A stretch of DNA of 64,000 nucleotides, from contig NZ_VBSL01000002.1 of assembly GCF_006149005.1 (NCBI RefSeq), positions 359,465 through 423,464 of the forward strand, given 5' to 3'. A program made the translations under genes and the position numbers. Under the pieces are notes generated by a model. The model did not search any database and was not told the DNA's origin. It saw nothing but the letters and a program-made list of their open reading frames with translations. Of this stretch, positions 34,782 through 43,773 are shown piece by piece (position 1 is the stretch's first letter; each line of letters begins with the position of its first letter). This DNA comes from Larkinella sp. C7. GTDB lineage: Bacteria; Bacteroidota; Bacteroidia; Cytophagales; Spirosomataceae.

Positions 34782-36410
34782 TTACTTCAAATACCGCTTC
34801 GCCGGGCTCAAAACCGCTCGTTTTGGATAAGCGACGCCCCGGTAACTCGTTGGAACATTCGGGTCGCCCCGCTTGTAGGTCGGTAATTTGGGGTACGGGT
34901 AAATTGGTCGTTGAAACCGGACGCCGTTGCTGGCTACGCCACCGGTATAAGCCGCAGCGATCAATTGGTCGGGAGCTTTGCCCTGCTCCACCCAGTTCAT
35001 CAGCGCCGTTAAAATATCATGATCCCGATCCTGCGGAACCGTCAGCGCCAGACTTTGCCCGCAGTCGTTTAGGCCCGGCCCTCCCCCGCAATGCGCCATG
35101 CCGGGTATCAGAAAAAACCGAAAAAAGTCCGCCGTTTGCTCTGCGCCCCCCTGCGCTTCCACCACCCGCTCGTAGTAGGTGACGGCATCCTGGTACGGAA
35201 CGAGCGGATCGGCGGTTCCGGCATACATCAAAATTCTGCCTCCGCGTTTTTTCAGGGACGACAAATCGGGATTGTTCGCGTTCAGGATCGGCGCCAGCAC
35301 GGAATCCATCCGGTCCTGATCACGGTCGAAATCAAATACTTTGTAATCGAAATTCGGGCCAAATACCCATTTGTATTGATAAAAAAGCGAACCCGGTGCC
35401 TGTTTCGGATTCTGCTGGTATTCCAGTCCGGCCGATGAGTTTTCACTCCCGAGCGGCAAAGGCGTATAAATTCGCTCACCCGTTCGCGGATTCGTTGGTC
35501 CGGCGTATAGTTGTTTCAGCGCGGTCAGTTGCGTGCTGGTCAGGCAAGTGCCGTCGTCGGTCCCCTCCGGGCATTTGGGAAGTGTTTCGGGATCAAACCG
35601 GCACGCCCGGGGGTCGGTCAGAAAATTGTCGCCGGGCGCTCCGCCGTCCTTCCCGGCACAGGCTTTCACCACCGCCTGGGTGATGAGCACAATTTTCTCT
35701 TTCGGCAGAAACGCACTTCCTGCCAACTGATTCGTCACCTTGTAGTTCCAGACGAAACCGGTGTGCAAGTGGGTGCGGTTGTTGGCGGGTGCACCGGCTA
35801 GAATACCGTCATAATCGTCCGGATACCGTTGCGCTTCCATGAGTGCCTGCTGCCCTCCGGTCGAGCAACCCGCGAAGTAGGCGCGCTGGATCGGCTTTTG
35901 GTAGTGGGCCTGGGTGATGGCTTTGGCGGTTTTAGTCATCTCGTGCGTGGCCCGGTGCCCAAAATCCTCCCAGCGTTCGGGGTGATCCACGGCTTCATTC
36001 GCATTCGGGGAGGTCCCCATGTCGGTATTGGTGGTCGCAAAACCGCGCTTCAGGCCATTCACCAGGGCTCCGTAGGCAATGTTGCCAGCTCCCCCGCCCG
36101 TACCGGTTCCCAGAAACCGGCCATTCCACCCGGTTTGGGGAAGCCACACTTCGATGCGGATATTCGACTCTGGCGTAGGTTTCAGCGTGGCCGCCACCCG
36201 GCAGAAAGCGGGCAGATCGGGAACCGCCACACCACTGCCCGGCATTCGGAACGCCCCGGCGGCTACACACTCGGCTGTCGTGATGGTCGCTCCCGGAAAC
36301 GTCTGTCTGGCAAGCTGTTGGCAGGAACAGGAAGTGCTGTCGGTTTGGGCGTACAGGGTAGGATTGCTGCTGAGAGCAAGAAGGAGTACGGTTATTTTAG
36401 AGGGCTTCAT
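34782..36410 (-). CDS. Tannase/feruloyl esterase family alpha/beta-hydrolase
   Basis: A 542-residue exported serine esterase; signal peptide ends TLYAQ. It has the CS-D-HC signature of the family, in which a disulfide holds the catalytic residues together: C182-S183 in AGCSTGGQQAL, D401 in GTADPLVPY and H440-C441 in PGMAHCGGG. The N-terminal oxyanion region is GRFLGTGTGGGAGNIAY. It probably splits an ester of an aromatic acid (gallate, ferulate or similar) in the periplasm. Convergent with the SusCD-M20 locus; a functional link is possible but not shown. Confidence 0.92.
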   Translation of the reverse strand: MKPSKITVLLLALSSNPTLYAQTDSTSCSCQQLARQTFPGATITTAECVAAGAFRMPGSGVAVPDLPAFCRVAATLKPTPESNIRIEVWLPQTGWNGRFLGTGTGGGAGNIAYGALVNGLKRGFATTNTDMGTSPNANEAVDHPERWEDFGHRATHEMTKTAKAITQAHYQKPIQRAYFAGCSTGGQQALMEAQRYPDDYDGILAGAPANNRTHLHTGFVWNYKVTNQLAGSAFLPKEKIVLITQAVVKACAGKDGGAPGDNFLTDPRACRFDPETLPKCPEGTDDGTCLTSTQLTALKQLYAGPTNPRTGERIYTPLPLGSENSSAGLEYQQNPKQAPGSLFYQYKWVFGPNFDYKVFDFDRDQDRMDSVLAPILNANNPDLSSLKKRGGRILMYAGTADPLVPYQDAVTYYERVVEAQGGAEQTADFFRFFLIPGMAHCGGGPGLNDCGQSLALTVPQDRDHDILTALMNWVEQGKAPDQLIAAAYTGGVASNGVRFQRPIYPYPKLPTYKRGDPNVPTSYRGVAYPKRAVLSPAKRYLK

Positions 36411-36448
36411 GAGTTAGGCAAAGGGCATTTCAAAGGTAAAGAAGATCA

Positions 36449-36560
36449 GGTTATTACACAGAGTTGATCAGAGAAAATCAGACGGGGCCTCCCGAGCGGT
36501 TAATCAAAGTTTTCTCTGTGCTCCTCTGATTCTGTCTGATCAACTCTGTGTAATAACCTT
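36449..36560. repeat. Long inverted repeat between divergent genes
   Basis: Arms 36449-36483 and 36526-36560: the outer 25 bp are perfectly complementary and the inner 10 bp pair with mismatches. It lies upstream of both the esterase and the aldolase genes, so it cannot be an ordinary terminator. Confidence 0.88.
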
Positions 36561-36671
36561 AAAGACGGTTTAGAAAATAAATCGTACTTTGCAGCCTGAA
36601 TTCGTTGCGGGTTAACCATCTCGAAATCAGCCTATTTTTTCTTTACGCAATCTATTTTATTCCTATTGACT

Positions 36672-37751
36672 ATGAGCGAAGTAGCCAGCCGATTTAAGCC
36701 CGGTGTGATAACGGGCGAAGGCGTCACCGAAATTTTCCGTCATGCCAACGAAAATGACTATGCGCTTCCGGCGGTCAATGTTGTCGGGACCAACTCCGTC
36801 AATGCTGTGCTGGAAACCGCAAAAGCCGTCAACTCGCCGGTTATCATCCAGTTCTCGAACGGTGGTGGTATTTTCTACGCGGGAAAGACCCTGTCGAACA
36901 CCAATCAGCAGGCGGCCATTGCCGGTTCGATTTCCGGTGCCCTGCACATTCATAACATCGCGGAATTATACGGTGTCCCCGTGATTCTGCATACCGACCA
37001 CTGCGCCAAGAAACTGCTGCCCTGGATCGACGGACTGCTGGACGCGGGTGAGAAGCATTTCGACCAGACCGGAAAACCGTTGTACAGCTCACATATGCTC
37101 GATTTGTCGGAAGAACCGATCGAAGAGAACATCGAAATCTGCGCCAAATATTTCGAACGGATGGCCAAAATCGGCATGACGCTGGAAATTGAACTGGGCG
37201 TAACGGGTGGTGAAGAAGACGGCGTCGATAACTCGGACGTCGATGATTCCAAACTGTATACGCAGCCTTCGGAAGTGGCATATGCCTACGAAGAACTGTC
37301 GAAGATTTCTCCGAATTTCACCATTGCCGCAGCTTTCGGCAACGTCCACGGTGTTTATAAACCGGGTAATGTGAAGCTGTCGCCGATCATTCTGAAAAAT
37401 TCGCAGGATTATATTCAGGAGAAATTCAGTACCGGACCGTTGCCCGTCAACTTCGTTTTCCACGGCGGATCGGGTTCAAGCCGGGAAGAAATCCGGGAAG
37501 CCATCCGCTACGGTGCCATTAAGATGAACATCGATACCGATATTCAGTGGGCTACCTGGGAAGGGGTTAAAAACTACTACGAAGCCAACAAGGATTATTT
37601 GCAGGGTCAGCTTGGCAACCCGGCGGGTGCCGATTCTCCGAACAAAAAATACTACGATCCGCGCGTCTGGTTGCGCAAGGGCGAAGAAAGTCTGGTGAGC
37701 CGTTTGAAAGTGGCTTTCGAAGACCTGAACTGCATCAACCGACTGGCGTAA
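36672..37751 (+). CDS. fba: Class II fructose-bisphosphate aldolase
   Basis: A 359-residue zinc-dependent aldolase of glycolysis and gluconeogenesis (FbaA-like, class IIA), splitting fructose 1,6-bisphosphate to DHAP and glyceraldehyde 3-phosphate. Visible are NVVGTNSVNAVLETAK, HTDHCAKK with the catalytic Asp and zinc His, ELGVTGGEEDGV, AAFGNVHGVY, VFHGGSGSS and the DHAP-binding NIDTDIQWATWEG. ATG at 36672 follows a weaker TTG at 36666. Single gene closed by a terminator; a long hairpin lies in its upstream region. Confidence 0.96.
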   Translation: MSEVASRFKPGVITGEGVTEIFRHANENDYALPAVNVVGTNSVNAVLETAKAVNSPVIIQFSNGGGIFYAGKTLSNTNQQAAIAGSISGALHIHNIAELYGVPVILHTDHCAKKLLPWIDGLLDAGEKHFDQTGKPLYSSHMLDLSEEPIEENIEICAKYFERMAKIGMTLEIELGVTGGEEDGVDNSDVDDSKLYTQPSEVAYAYEELSKISPNFTIAAAFGNVHGVYKPGNVKLSPIILKNSQDYIQEKFSTGPLPVNFVFHGGSGSSREEIREAIRYGAIKMNIDTDIQWATWEGVKNYYEANKDYLQGQLGNPAGADSPNKKYYDPRVWLRKGEESLVSRLKVAFEDLNCINRLA

Positions 37752-37772
37752 GAAAGTAAAAGTTAAACGTGA

Positions 37773-37808
37773 AGAGTTATGAGTCGGAAGACTTGTAACT
37801 CTTTTTTT
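37773..37808 (+). terminator. Intrinsic terminator of fba
   Basis: AGAGTTA...TAACTCT outer stem with an inner AGTC/GACT stem and GGAA loop, followed by seven T; it begins 22 bp past the stop codon. Confidence 0.9.
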
Positions 37809-37907
37809 GTGCCTTTGCCGGACGAAACCGACCGTTCGCTCATTCATCTGGTCAGACTTTCTTTTCGGCCGATCATTCCCCCATTTCGTCCTGTCCGGTG
37901 CAGAAGG

Positions 37908-37940
37908 TTGACAAAACACCTCTTTTCGGGTGCAATTTTG
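37908..37940 (+). promoter_or_regulatory. Possible promoter of the RiPP-type peptide gene
   Basis: TTGAC at 37908 and CAATTTTG at 37933-37940 resemble the -33 and -7 boxes (TAnnTTTG) with a 20-bp order spacing. This would leave a leader of about 60 nt before the ATG at 38007. Weak match. Confidence 0.3.
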
Positions 37941-38006
37941 ACTCGTTAACCACACCGGGGACCGCCGAAAACCGCTTAGAGTAGGCACTCACAACCACAC
38001 AATAGT

Positions 38007-38159
38007 ATGAAAAAGCAACCATCAAAACTCACGCTGAAAACCGACCAAATTGTCGCTTTGTCAAAATCGAAGGCTGAAAACATCGCCGGTGGCCGCCCGC
38101 AACTGATTTCCAAAGATATCTGCGGCAGCAATACCCCAGGCTGTCCGGTACGGGTCTAA
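38007..38159 (+). CDS. Orphan double-glycine RiPP-type precursor peptide
   Basis: A 50-codon ORF. The first 29 residues (KLTLKTDQIVALSKSKAENIAGG) have the pattern of Bacteroidota peptide leaders, KLxL-K-x-I-x-x-L, then acidic/helical and a terminal Gly28-Gly29, the usual cut site of C39 peptidase transporters. The 21-residue remainder begins RPQL and contains S35, C39, S41, T43 and C46 (CGSNTPGCPV), suited to lanthionine or disulfide formation. No LanB, LanC, radical SAM or transporter gene is nearby. It has its own promoter-like boxes and a strong terminator 50 bp after the stop, so it is a single-gene unit. The class is inferred from the leader pattern. Confidence 0.72.
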   Translation: MKKQPSKLTLKTDQIVALSKSKAENIAGGRPQLISKDICGSNTPGCPVRV

Positions 38160-38639
38160 TCTGCGATTCTGGAACGATCGCCCGAATTATTATTCTGGTA
38201 TCAATAAGGTCGGCGTGTTCACCCATTTATGGGTAAACACGCCGACTGTTTTGTTTCATAACGCACGGCCCCGTCTTGATGTCCATTGGAAAGCTTTTGA
38301 AAACACCCCGATCTTCAGAATAAACAAGTCTGATAGTTGCGCTAAATCACGAAGAGAACGCAATACAGGATTGGCAATTAACATGCTTAAATCCCGGTTT
38401 TTCTACGTTTGTATCACTACACAACATATCCCTATGAACCTATTGGTTAGTTACTTACCAATACCTTTTCTACATTAAAGCAGGGACGATTCAATTGGCT
38501 CCAACAATTACTTTTCAACCCCATTGAACGGAATAAGGAATTTCTAAAAACTAATCAAGAATTTACTATTTATCTCCGGATAAAGGTAATCGCAATACCT
38601 CCGTATTCTGTATCTTGAGGGAACATTACGAAACGTGCC
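38160..38639. other. 480-bp gap after the peptide gene
   Basis: It contains the peptide terminator (38209-38255) and, at 38441-38463, a 23-bp dyad with TATTGGT/ACCAATA arms extending inward with one mismatch. The rest is AT-rich and shows no convincing gene; an 87-codon frame from 38215 begins inside the terminator and is not credible. Confidence 0.6.
38209..38255 (+). terminator. Intrinsic terminator of the RiPP-type peptide gene
   Basis: GTCGGCGTGTT pairs with AACACGCCGAC, the inner ACCCA with TGGGT around a TTTA loop, followed by TGTTTTGTTT. The 17-18 bp stem has one C-A mismatch. Confidence 0.88.
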
Positions 38640-38858
38640 ATGAAAACCTTATCTTTTTTATCCATGACGCTGAACGTCATGTCCATCTCCCGTAGGTTTA
38701 CGACAACGAAAGAATGCCCGCACTGCGGTCGGGATCAGTCGGCAGCCGAACGCATTCCCCGCTCCCTGCTCGTCAAGAGCCTTTTATTTTATGTTCCCAC
38801 CCGTACTTACCGTTGCCAGGGCTGTCGTAAAAAATTCATTAAAATTGGCACCGATTAA
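38640..38858 (+). CDS. Zinc-ribbon microprotein
   Basis: A 72-residue protein with C26-P-H-C29 and C59-Q-G-C62, a typical zinc ribbon, separated by a basic-hydrophobic stretch (RIPRSLLVKSLLFYVPTRTYR) and ending KKFIKIG. This form, CPxC ... LLxxxPxRxYRCxxCxxxF, occurs as a small domain in Bacteroidota and others, sometimes in membrane proteins. Function unknown; nucleic-acid or protein binding is possible. The N-terminal 20 residues lack a proper signal peptide. It stands alone between the peptide gene and the convergent M24 peptidase. Confidence 0.65.
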   Translation: MKTLSFLSMTLNVMSISRRFTTTKECPHCGRDQSAAERIPRSLLVKSLLFYVPTRTYRCQGCRKKFIKIGTD

Positions 38859-39064
38859 ACACCCTGAAAGCTACTTTTAATCTTATTAGGATACGAAAAC
38901 GCTCCTGCTTCATCAGTCATACCTATGTGGTTTTAAGGAATGATTGCGAGTGAAATTAAAAACTTAACATACTGATCATACTACCGAACATTGCGTTTGA
39001 TCTTTAATTCCTGTTATTCCGAAAACCATCAGTCTAATGCCAATATCCTGCGCTGCCAATTGTC

Positions 39065-40426
39065 TTATTTCACATACGATAATTTGCGGGGAATGGTAAA
39101 AATCTCGGTCTGGCGACCGTCGATATACCGAAAATTCTGTCCATCGAAAAAACCGTCTTCCTCGAGCATGATCCGAACGGTTTTCTTCCACTCCGGCACA
39201 TCGACTGCCGCATTGAGTTCAATGGAATAGGCTGTATTGGCATACAACGGATAATCGCCCGAACCGGGAACCCCCTTCTGCTGGTCCCACATTCCGATGG
39301 TTGGGCCAGCCGCGTGGCCATGAACGCCAATGGGATGCGTATAAATCGTCCCCCGAATGCCCTCCTTCTTCGCCTGTTCCAGGGCTTCGAGTAGCAATTG
39401 ATTCCCGGTTTTTCCGGCCTTATACCGTTCCGTCAGGATGTCCTGCAACCGGTTTCCCTGCTGAAAGGCTTTGCGCAGTACTTCCGGCACTTCGGTCTCG
39501 CCGGGGCGCAGAATGTAGGCGTGTTGCTGCTGATCCGTATTGAGTCGCAGATAAGTAATGCCAAAATCGACGTGTAGCAGATCGCCCGGCATGATTACCT
39601 GACCGGCGGGGCGTTTGGAGAAGGTTTTGAGGTGATCGAAGTCTTTGGGCGACCCACTCCCCTGCACATCCACCGTGGGATGAAACCAGGTTTCCAGGCC
39701 CAGTTCGGTAATCCGCTGGCGAAACCACCACACCACATCCTCGGTCGTGGTGACGCCGGGCTGAATGACATGTTCCGAGAAGCCTTCCTGAATAATCTGG
39801 TGCGACAACCGGCAAATGAGCGGGTAAATGGCCATTTCCTTCTCCGTCCGCGTTTCCAGCCAGCCAACCGACAGCTTCTCCGCCGACACCAGCTTTTTCT
39901 GATCGTCAGCCGGTAATTTTTCCAGAAATTCACCGTGTTCCGTTAAGGTCAGGCCGTCGGCGTGGGCGTAGTTTTTGGAGAAGTTCAGCCCTATTTTCTT
40001 CGGCTTGCGGTCCTGAATAATTTTCACCAGGGCCTCCCACTGGTTGGGCCGGACGTCGATGTCCCAGGCCCCTTTGAGCAGATTGCCGACATCATAGCGG
40101 GCAATCGCCAGTTTTTCCACGCCTTTATCGCCCCCCTGATCGAAAAAAACCATGATCGTCCGGCGCCGGGCCGACAGCCACGTGCTGGGCAACATGGTTT
40201 TCAAAACCGGGTCTTCGTTGTATTCCCGCGAAATGATCACCCACATATCGATTCCCTCCCGGCGCATCAACTGAGGCAGCAGGTTGTTGAAGCGGTCTTC
40301 CAGGATTTCATCGACCACCCGCGCCCGTTCGCGCTCGTTCAGGATGGTGGAAGGAGAAAGCGGCTGGGCGGCTAAACCGCAGGCCGAAAAAAGAAGCAGA
40401 AAGAGCGAGAGGAGACGGTGGTGCAT
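39065..40426 (-). CDS. Secreted M24 family metallopeptidase (Xaa-Pro aminopeptidase-like)
   Basis: A 453-residue exported peptidase; signal peptide ends CGLAAQ. The N-terminal creatinase-like domain includes LPQLMRREGIDMWVIISREYNEDP. The C-terminal pita-bread fold has the five expected metal ligands: D in LHVDFGITYL, D in LNTDQQQH, H in THPIGVHGHAAG, E in YSIELNAAV and E in MLEEDGFF. It likely removes N-terminal residues before proline from peptides in the periplasm. Single gene. Confidence 0.92.
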   Translation of the reverse strand: MHHRLLSLFLLLFSACGLAAQPLSPSTILNERERARVVDEILEDRFNNLLPQLMRREGIDMWVIISREYNEDPVLKTMLPSTWLSARRRTIMVFFDQGGDKGVEKLAIARYDVGNLLKGAWDIDVRPNQWEALVKIIQDRKPKKIGLNFSKNYAHADGLTLTEHGEFLEKLPADDQKKLVSAEKLSVGWLETRTEKEMAIYPLICRLSHQIIQEGFSEHVIQPGVTTTEDVVWWFRQRITELGLETWFHPTVDVQGSGSPKDFDHLKTFSKRPAGQVIMPGDLLHVDFGITYLRLNTDQQQHAYILRPGETEVPEVLRKAFQQGNRLQDILTERYKAGKTGNQLLLEALEQAKKEGIRGTIYTHPIGVHGHAAGPTIGMWDQQKGVPGSGDYPLYANTAYSIELNAAVDVPEWKKTVRIMLEEDGFFDGQNFRYIDGRQTEIFTIPRKLSYVK

Positions 40427-40615
40427 AGATGAAGTGAAATGTTATTATTCGTTAAAAATACGGATTTTCCGCTCTGGTGAGCAACGGTAGGCTATATTTC
40501 GGCATCTTGCAGGAAAATAGATCGCTTCATATACCGCTGTCTGCCGAAAAAACCGTTACAAAGAGGTTGCCTCCGTGGGGCAGAATGGTTATTTTCCACT
40601 CCGTTTGCTTACCCT

Positions 40616-43324
40616 ATGCATATGAAATACACCCTTACGATTCTCTTCATCCTTTTTTTTATAAAACTGGTCCCGGCTCAGGGCATCCGGGGAACGATCA
40701 AAACGACCAAAGGCGAGGTGTTGCCCTACGCGGCTATCGTGGTCAAGGGAACGTCGAGCGGGGCCATTACCAATTCGGAAGGCCGGTATGAAGTACCGCT
40801 AAAACCGGGCAAATACGCCGTGGTTTTCCAGTATTTAGGCTTTCAGGCGCAGGAAAAAGCCGTCGAAATCGGCAGCGACTGGCAAACCGGCGACGTGACC
40901 ATGGAGGAACAGGCCTTTCGACTGCAGGAAGTGCAGGCCCGCGAAGGCAAGGAAGACCCCGCCTACAGCATCATGCGCCGGGCCATTGCCAAAGCCCGCT
41001 ACCACGAGTTGCAGGTGATGAGTTACACGGCCAAAGCTTATACCAAAACCACCTTCACGATTACGGATCTGCCGATGCAGTTCATGTACCGGAAACAGTT
41101 GAAGGAAGCCGAAAAGGAAGGTTTTAAGATCGGCGTTCCGATGCTATACGAATCGGTTTCGGAAGTGACGTTCAAACAGCCTAATACCTACCGCTACCGC
41201 CTGATGGCGACCCGCAATTCGATGGGCGACAACATTTCGGTGAGCGATTATTTCCTGACGAGTTTCTACCGCCCGGAGGTCAACAACGCGGTTTCTCCCC
41301 TATCGCCGAAAGCGTTTGCCTACTACAAATTTGAATACCAGGGCACGTTCAGCGAGCGCGGCATCGACGTCAGCAAGATTCAGGTCAACCCGCGGGCCTA
41401 CGGCGAAGGGGTTTTTCGGGGGTATATTTTCATCATTGAAAACAGTTGGGCCATTCACAGTTTGCAGTTGGAAACCCGCAATCCGCTGGGCTTCGACATC
41501 AAAATCCGGCAGGTCTACAGCCCCGTGCAGAATGTCTGGTTGCCGGTCAATCAGCGGTATAACCTGGACGGCAAAATCATGGGAGCGGCCGGTAATGCCC
41601 AATTCATTATCAGCCAGACGTTCAACAGTTTGAAAGTCAATCCGGCGTTTGTGGAGGATGTTAAGATTGTGGATGAGAAGTTTGAAAAACCGGCGGTTTC
41701 ACTCTCCAACAAGGACATTAAAGGCCAGAAACTGGAGGATAAAATTGCCAAACAGAAAGAATATTCGACCAAAGATTTCAAAAAACTGCTGAAAGAATAC
41801 GAAAAACAGGAATACCAGGCCAAGAAAGAACGCAAGGAAGAAGTGGAAGTGTCCCGCAACGATTCCACGGTTGTCGACTCACTGGCCGGTAAACGCAGCA
41901 ACGCATTCTGGGATTCTCTGCGAACGGTTCCGCTGACCTCGGCCGAGCGGATCAGTTACGTCAAGCGGGACAGCCTGAAAATTGTCCGGAAGATTGAAGT
42001 GCAGAAAGACAGCGCCAAAGCCGTCCGCGATTCGACAAAGAAAAACCGGTCCAGTAAAACCTTTAAACCCGGCCAGTTGATTTCGGGCAACACCTGGAAT
42101 TTCAGCAAACGAACAGCCCTGACCTGGGACAGCCCGCTCCAGAAAATCTATTACAATACCGTGGAGGGTTACACCTTCGATATGGGGCTCCGACTGCGGT
42201 ACTTTCTCCGAACCCCGCAACGCGACTCCACCCGCCGACGGGTGGTCAACAAACCGACGCCCGACCTGACGATTGGCGGGGCGGGACGCTACGAATTTGG
42301 GATGAAGCGGTTAATCGGTACGGGAAGTATTGGCTACACCTATAAAGGGACCAGCGTCGGCATTATGGGCGGGCGCTGGGTCAACCAGTTCAACCCCAAC
42401 GAGCCGATTAGTCCGTTCCTCAATTCGGTGACGTCGTTACTTTTCGAAAAAAATTACGCCAAATTGTATCAGCGCGACTTCCTGCGCCTGGGCGTTTCGG
42501 CCCGTCCGTTCGAGAACCGGATCACGGTTTCGGGGAGCCTGGAATACGCCGAACGGACGGAACTGGCGAATTATAAGGAGAACCTGAAACCGTGGATCGA
42601 CTGGAATCAGTTCAGTTACAGCCCCAACCGGCCCACTAATGCGGAGCTTGGCTCGGGCGCATTTCCGGTCAATCAGGCGCTGACGCTCAATCTGGCGGTT
42701 TCGGGAAAACTGGCGGCTACCCGCTACCGGATTCGAAACGGTCGGCGGGTGGCGAGTCGTAACAACAGCCCCGAACTGACGCTGAACTACCGGAAAGGGA
42801 TTCCGTTTACTTCCGGTGCTACCGAAGTCAGTGATGTGGATTATGATTTTGTCCAGGCCGGTCTGAGCCATTCGTTCGAAACCGGTATTCGGAGTCGCCT
42901 GAGTTATAATGTGTCGGCGGGTGGTTTTCTGAATGACAAAACCGTCTTCTTCCCGGATTTCAAACATTTTCAGGGCAACGAGTTTTTCCTGCAACAGGGC
43001 GACCCGACGTCCATTTTCCGGATGTTACCGTATTATCAGTACAGCACCGGAAAGCGGTTTGTGGAAGGCCACGTGCTGATGGAATACCGCAAATTCCTGA
43101 TTACCCAACTAACGCTCGTTCGGTTGACCGGTTTGAAAGAAAACCTGTTTGTTCATTACCTCGGCACCCCCAATTCCAAAAATTACACCGAAGTCGGCTA
43201 CGCCCTCGACGGCCTGATTCCGGGTATTTTTCCCTTTTTCCGGATCGAAGTGATTTCGCAGTGGCAGGATTGGCAGTACCAGAAACTCGGTTTCCGGATC
43301 GGCACGACGCTGAAATTCCGGTAA
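40616..43324 (+). CDS. DUF5686 family outer-membrane protein with carboxypeptidase-like domain
   Basis: A 902-residue outer-membrane protein. Signal peptide (YTLTILFILFFIKLVPAQG), then a CarboxypepD_reg-like domain (IRGTIKTTKGEVLPYAAIVVKGTSSGAITNSEGRYEVPL, about 22-105), the DUF5686 body starting EDPAYSIMRRAIAKARYHELQVMSYTAKAYTK, a highly charged Lys/Glu stretch at about 375-430 (KDFKKLLKEYEKQEYQAKKERKEE), and a C-terminal barrel with many aromatic strands ending GFRIGTTLKFR. The role of the family is unknown, probably envelope structure or transport. A second ATG at 40622 is also possible. Confidence 0.88.
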   Translation: MHMKYTLTILFILFFIKLVPAQGIRGTIKTTKGEVLPYAAIVVKGTSSGAITNSEGRYEVPLKPGKYAVVFQYLGFQAQEKAVEIGSDWQTGDVTMEEQAFRLQEVQAREGKEDPAYSIMRRAIAKARYHELQVMSYTAKAYTKTTFTITDLPMQFMYRKQLKEAEKEGFKIGVPMLYESVSEVTFKQPNTYRYRLMATRNSMGDNISVSDYFLTSFYRPEVNNAVSPLSPKAFAYYKFEYQGTFSERGIDVSKIQVNPRAYGEGVFRGYIFIIENSWAIHSLQLETRNPLGFDIKIRQVYSPVQNVWLPVNQRYNLDGKIMGAAGNAQFIISQTFNSLKVNPAFVEDVKIVDEKFEKPAVSLSNKDIKGQKLEDKIAKQKEYSTKDFKKLLKEYEKQEYQAKKERKEEVEVSRNDSTVVDSLAGKRSNAFWDSLRTVPLTSAERISYVKRDSLKIVRKIEVQKDSAKAVRDSTKKNRSSKTFKPGQLISGNTWNFSKRTALTWDSPLQKIYYNTVEGYTFDMGLRLRYFLRTPQRDSTRRRVVNKPTPDLTIGGAGRYEFGMKRLIGTGSIGYTYKGTSVGIMGGRWVNQFNPNEPISPFLNSVTSLLFEKNYAKLYQRDFLRLGVSARPFENRITVSGSLEYAERTELANYKENLKPWIDWNQFSYSPNRPTNAELGSGAFPVNQALTLNLAVSGKLAATRYRIRNGRRVASRNNSPELTLNYRKGIPFTSGATEVSDVDYDFVQAGLSHSFETGIRSRLSYNVSAGGFLNDKTVFFPDFKHFQGNEFFLQQGDPTSIFRMLPYYQYSTGKRFVEGHVLMEYRKFLITQLTLVRLTGLKENLFVHYLGTPNSKNYTEVGYALDGLIPGIFPFFRIEVISQWQDWQYQKLGFRIGTTLKFR

Positions 43325-43773
43325 CCGCCTGATCCGATTCGTTTAATAACTCCGGCGGAGTTTTCTGTCAATAGAACCACAACGCCGGAAAATTACAAAG
43401 CTCTGGCGGAGCGTCCTTTATTTTCAGGACGTTCCGGCGGAGCTTTTTCTATGGCCGGCCTAAATGAACGATGGACAGTATGCCCCGCCGGGGCAAAATA
43501 CAATCCGCATTTTAAAATTCACCGTTGTCGATCGCTTTTTGCGAGTGATAACGGTGAATGGAGGCAAGTTAAATCCGAATTAAAATGCCCTGAAAACCGC
43601 TAAATGCGGTATTTTAACTAAAACCGCCCATTCAAATAGACGTAATACCGCTGTCAGGGCCTTCGACCGTATCGACAGCCCGGCGCTGACTGGGTATTTT
43701 AACACCCTTTTAACAAAAATTTCATTTGCTTTAAATCCCGCCGGGCTTAGTTTGTGGCAAGCAAAGCCAGACA
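43325..43773. repeat. 449-bp gap with several short hairpins
   Basis: No gene. CTCCGGCGGAG-type palindromes occur after the stop; a larger pair at about 43400-43450 (GCTCTGGCGGAGCGTCCT against AGGACGTTCCGGCGGAGC, then CTTTTTCT) is a likely terminator. At 43517-43526 and 43550-43559 ATTCACCGTT/AACGGTGAAT forms a second perfect 10-bp stem. The last 100 bp are AT-rich and should hold the promoter of the efflux operon. Confidence 0.6.

Noticed and set aside
38215..38478. 87-codon plus-strand frame after the RiPP-type peptide
   Set aside because: Its start lies within the peptide gene's terminator stem and the sequence has no family, signal peptide or spacing that supports translation.
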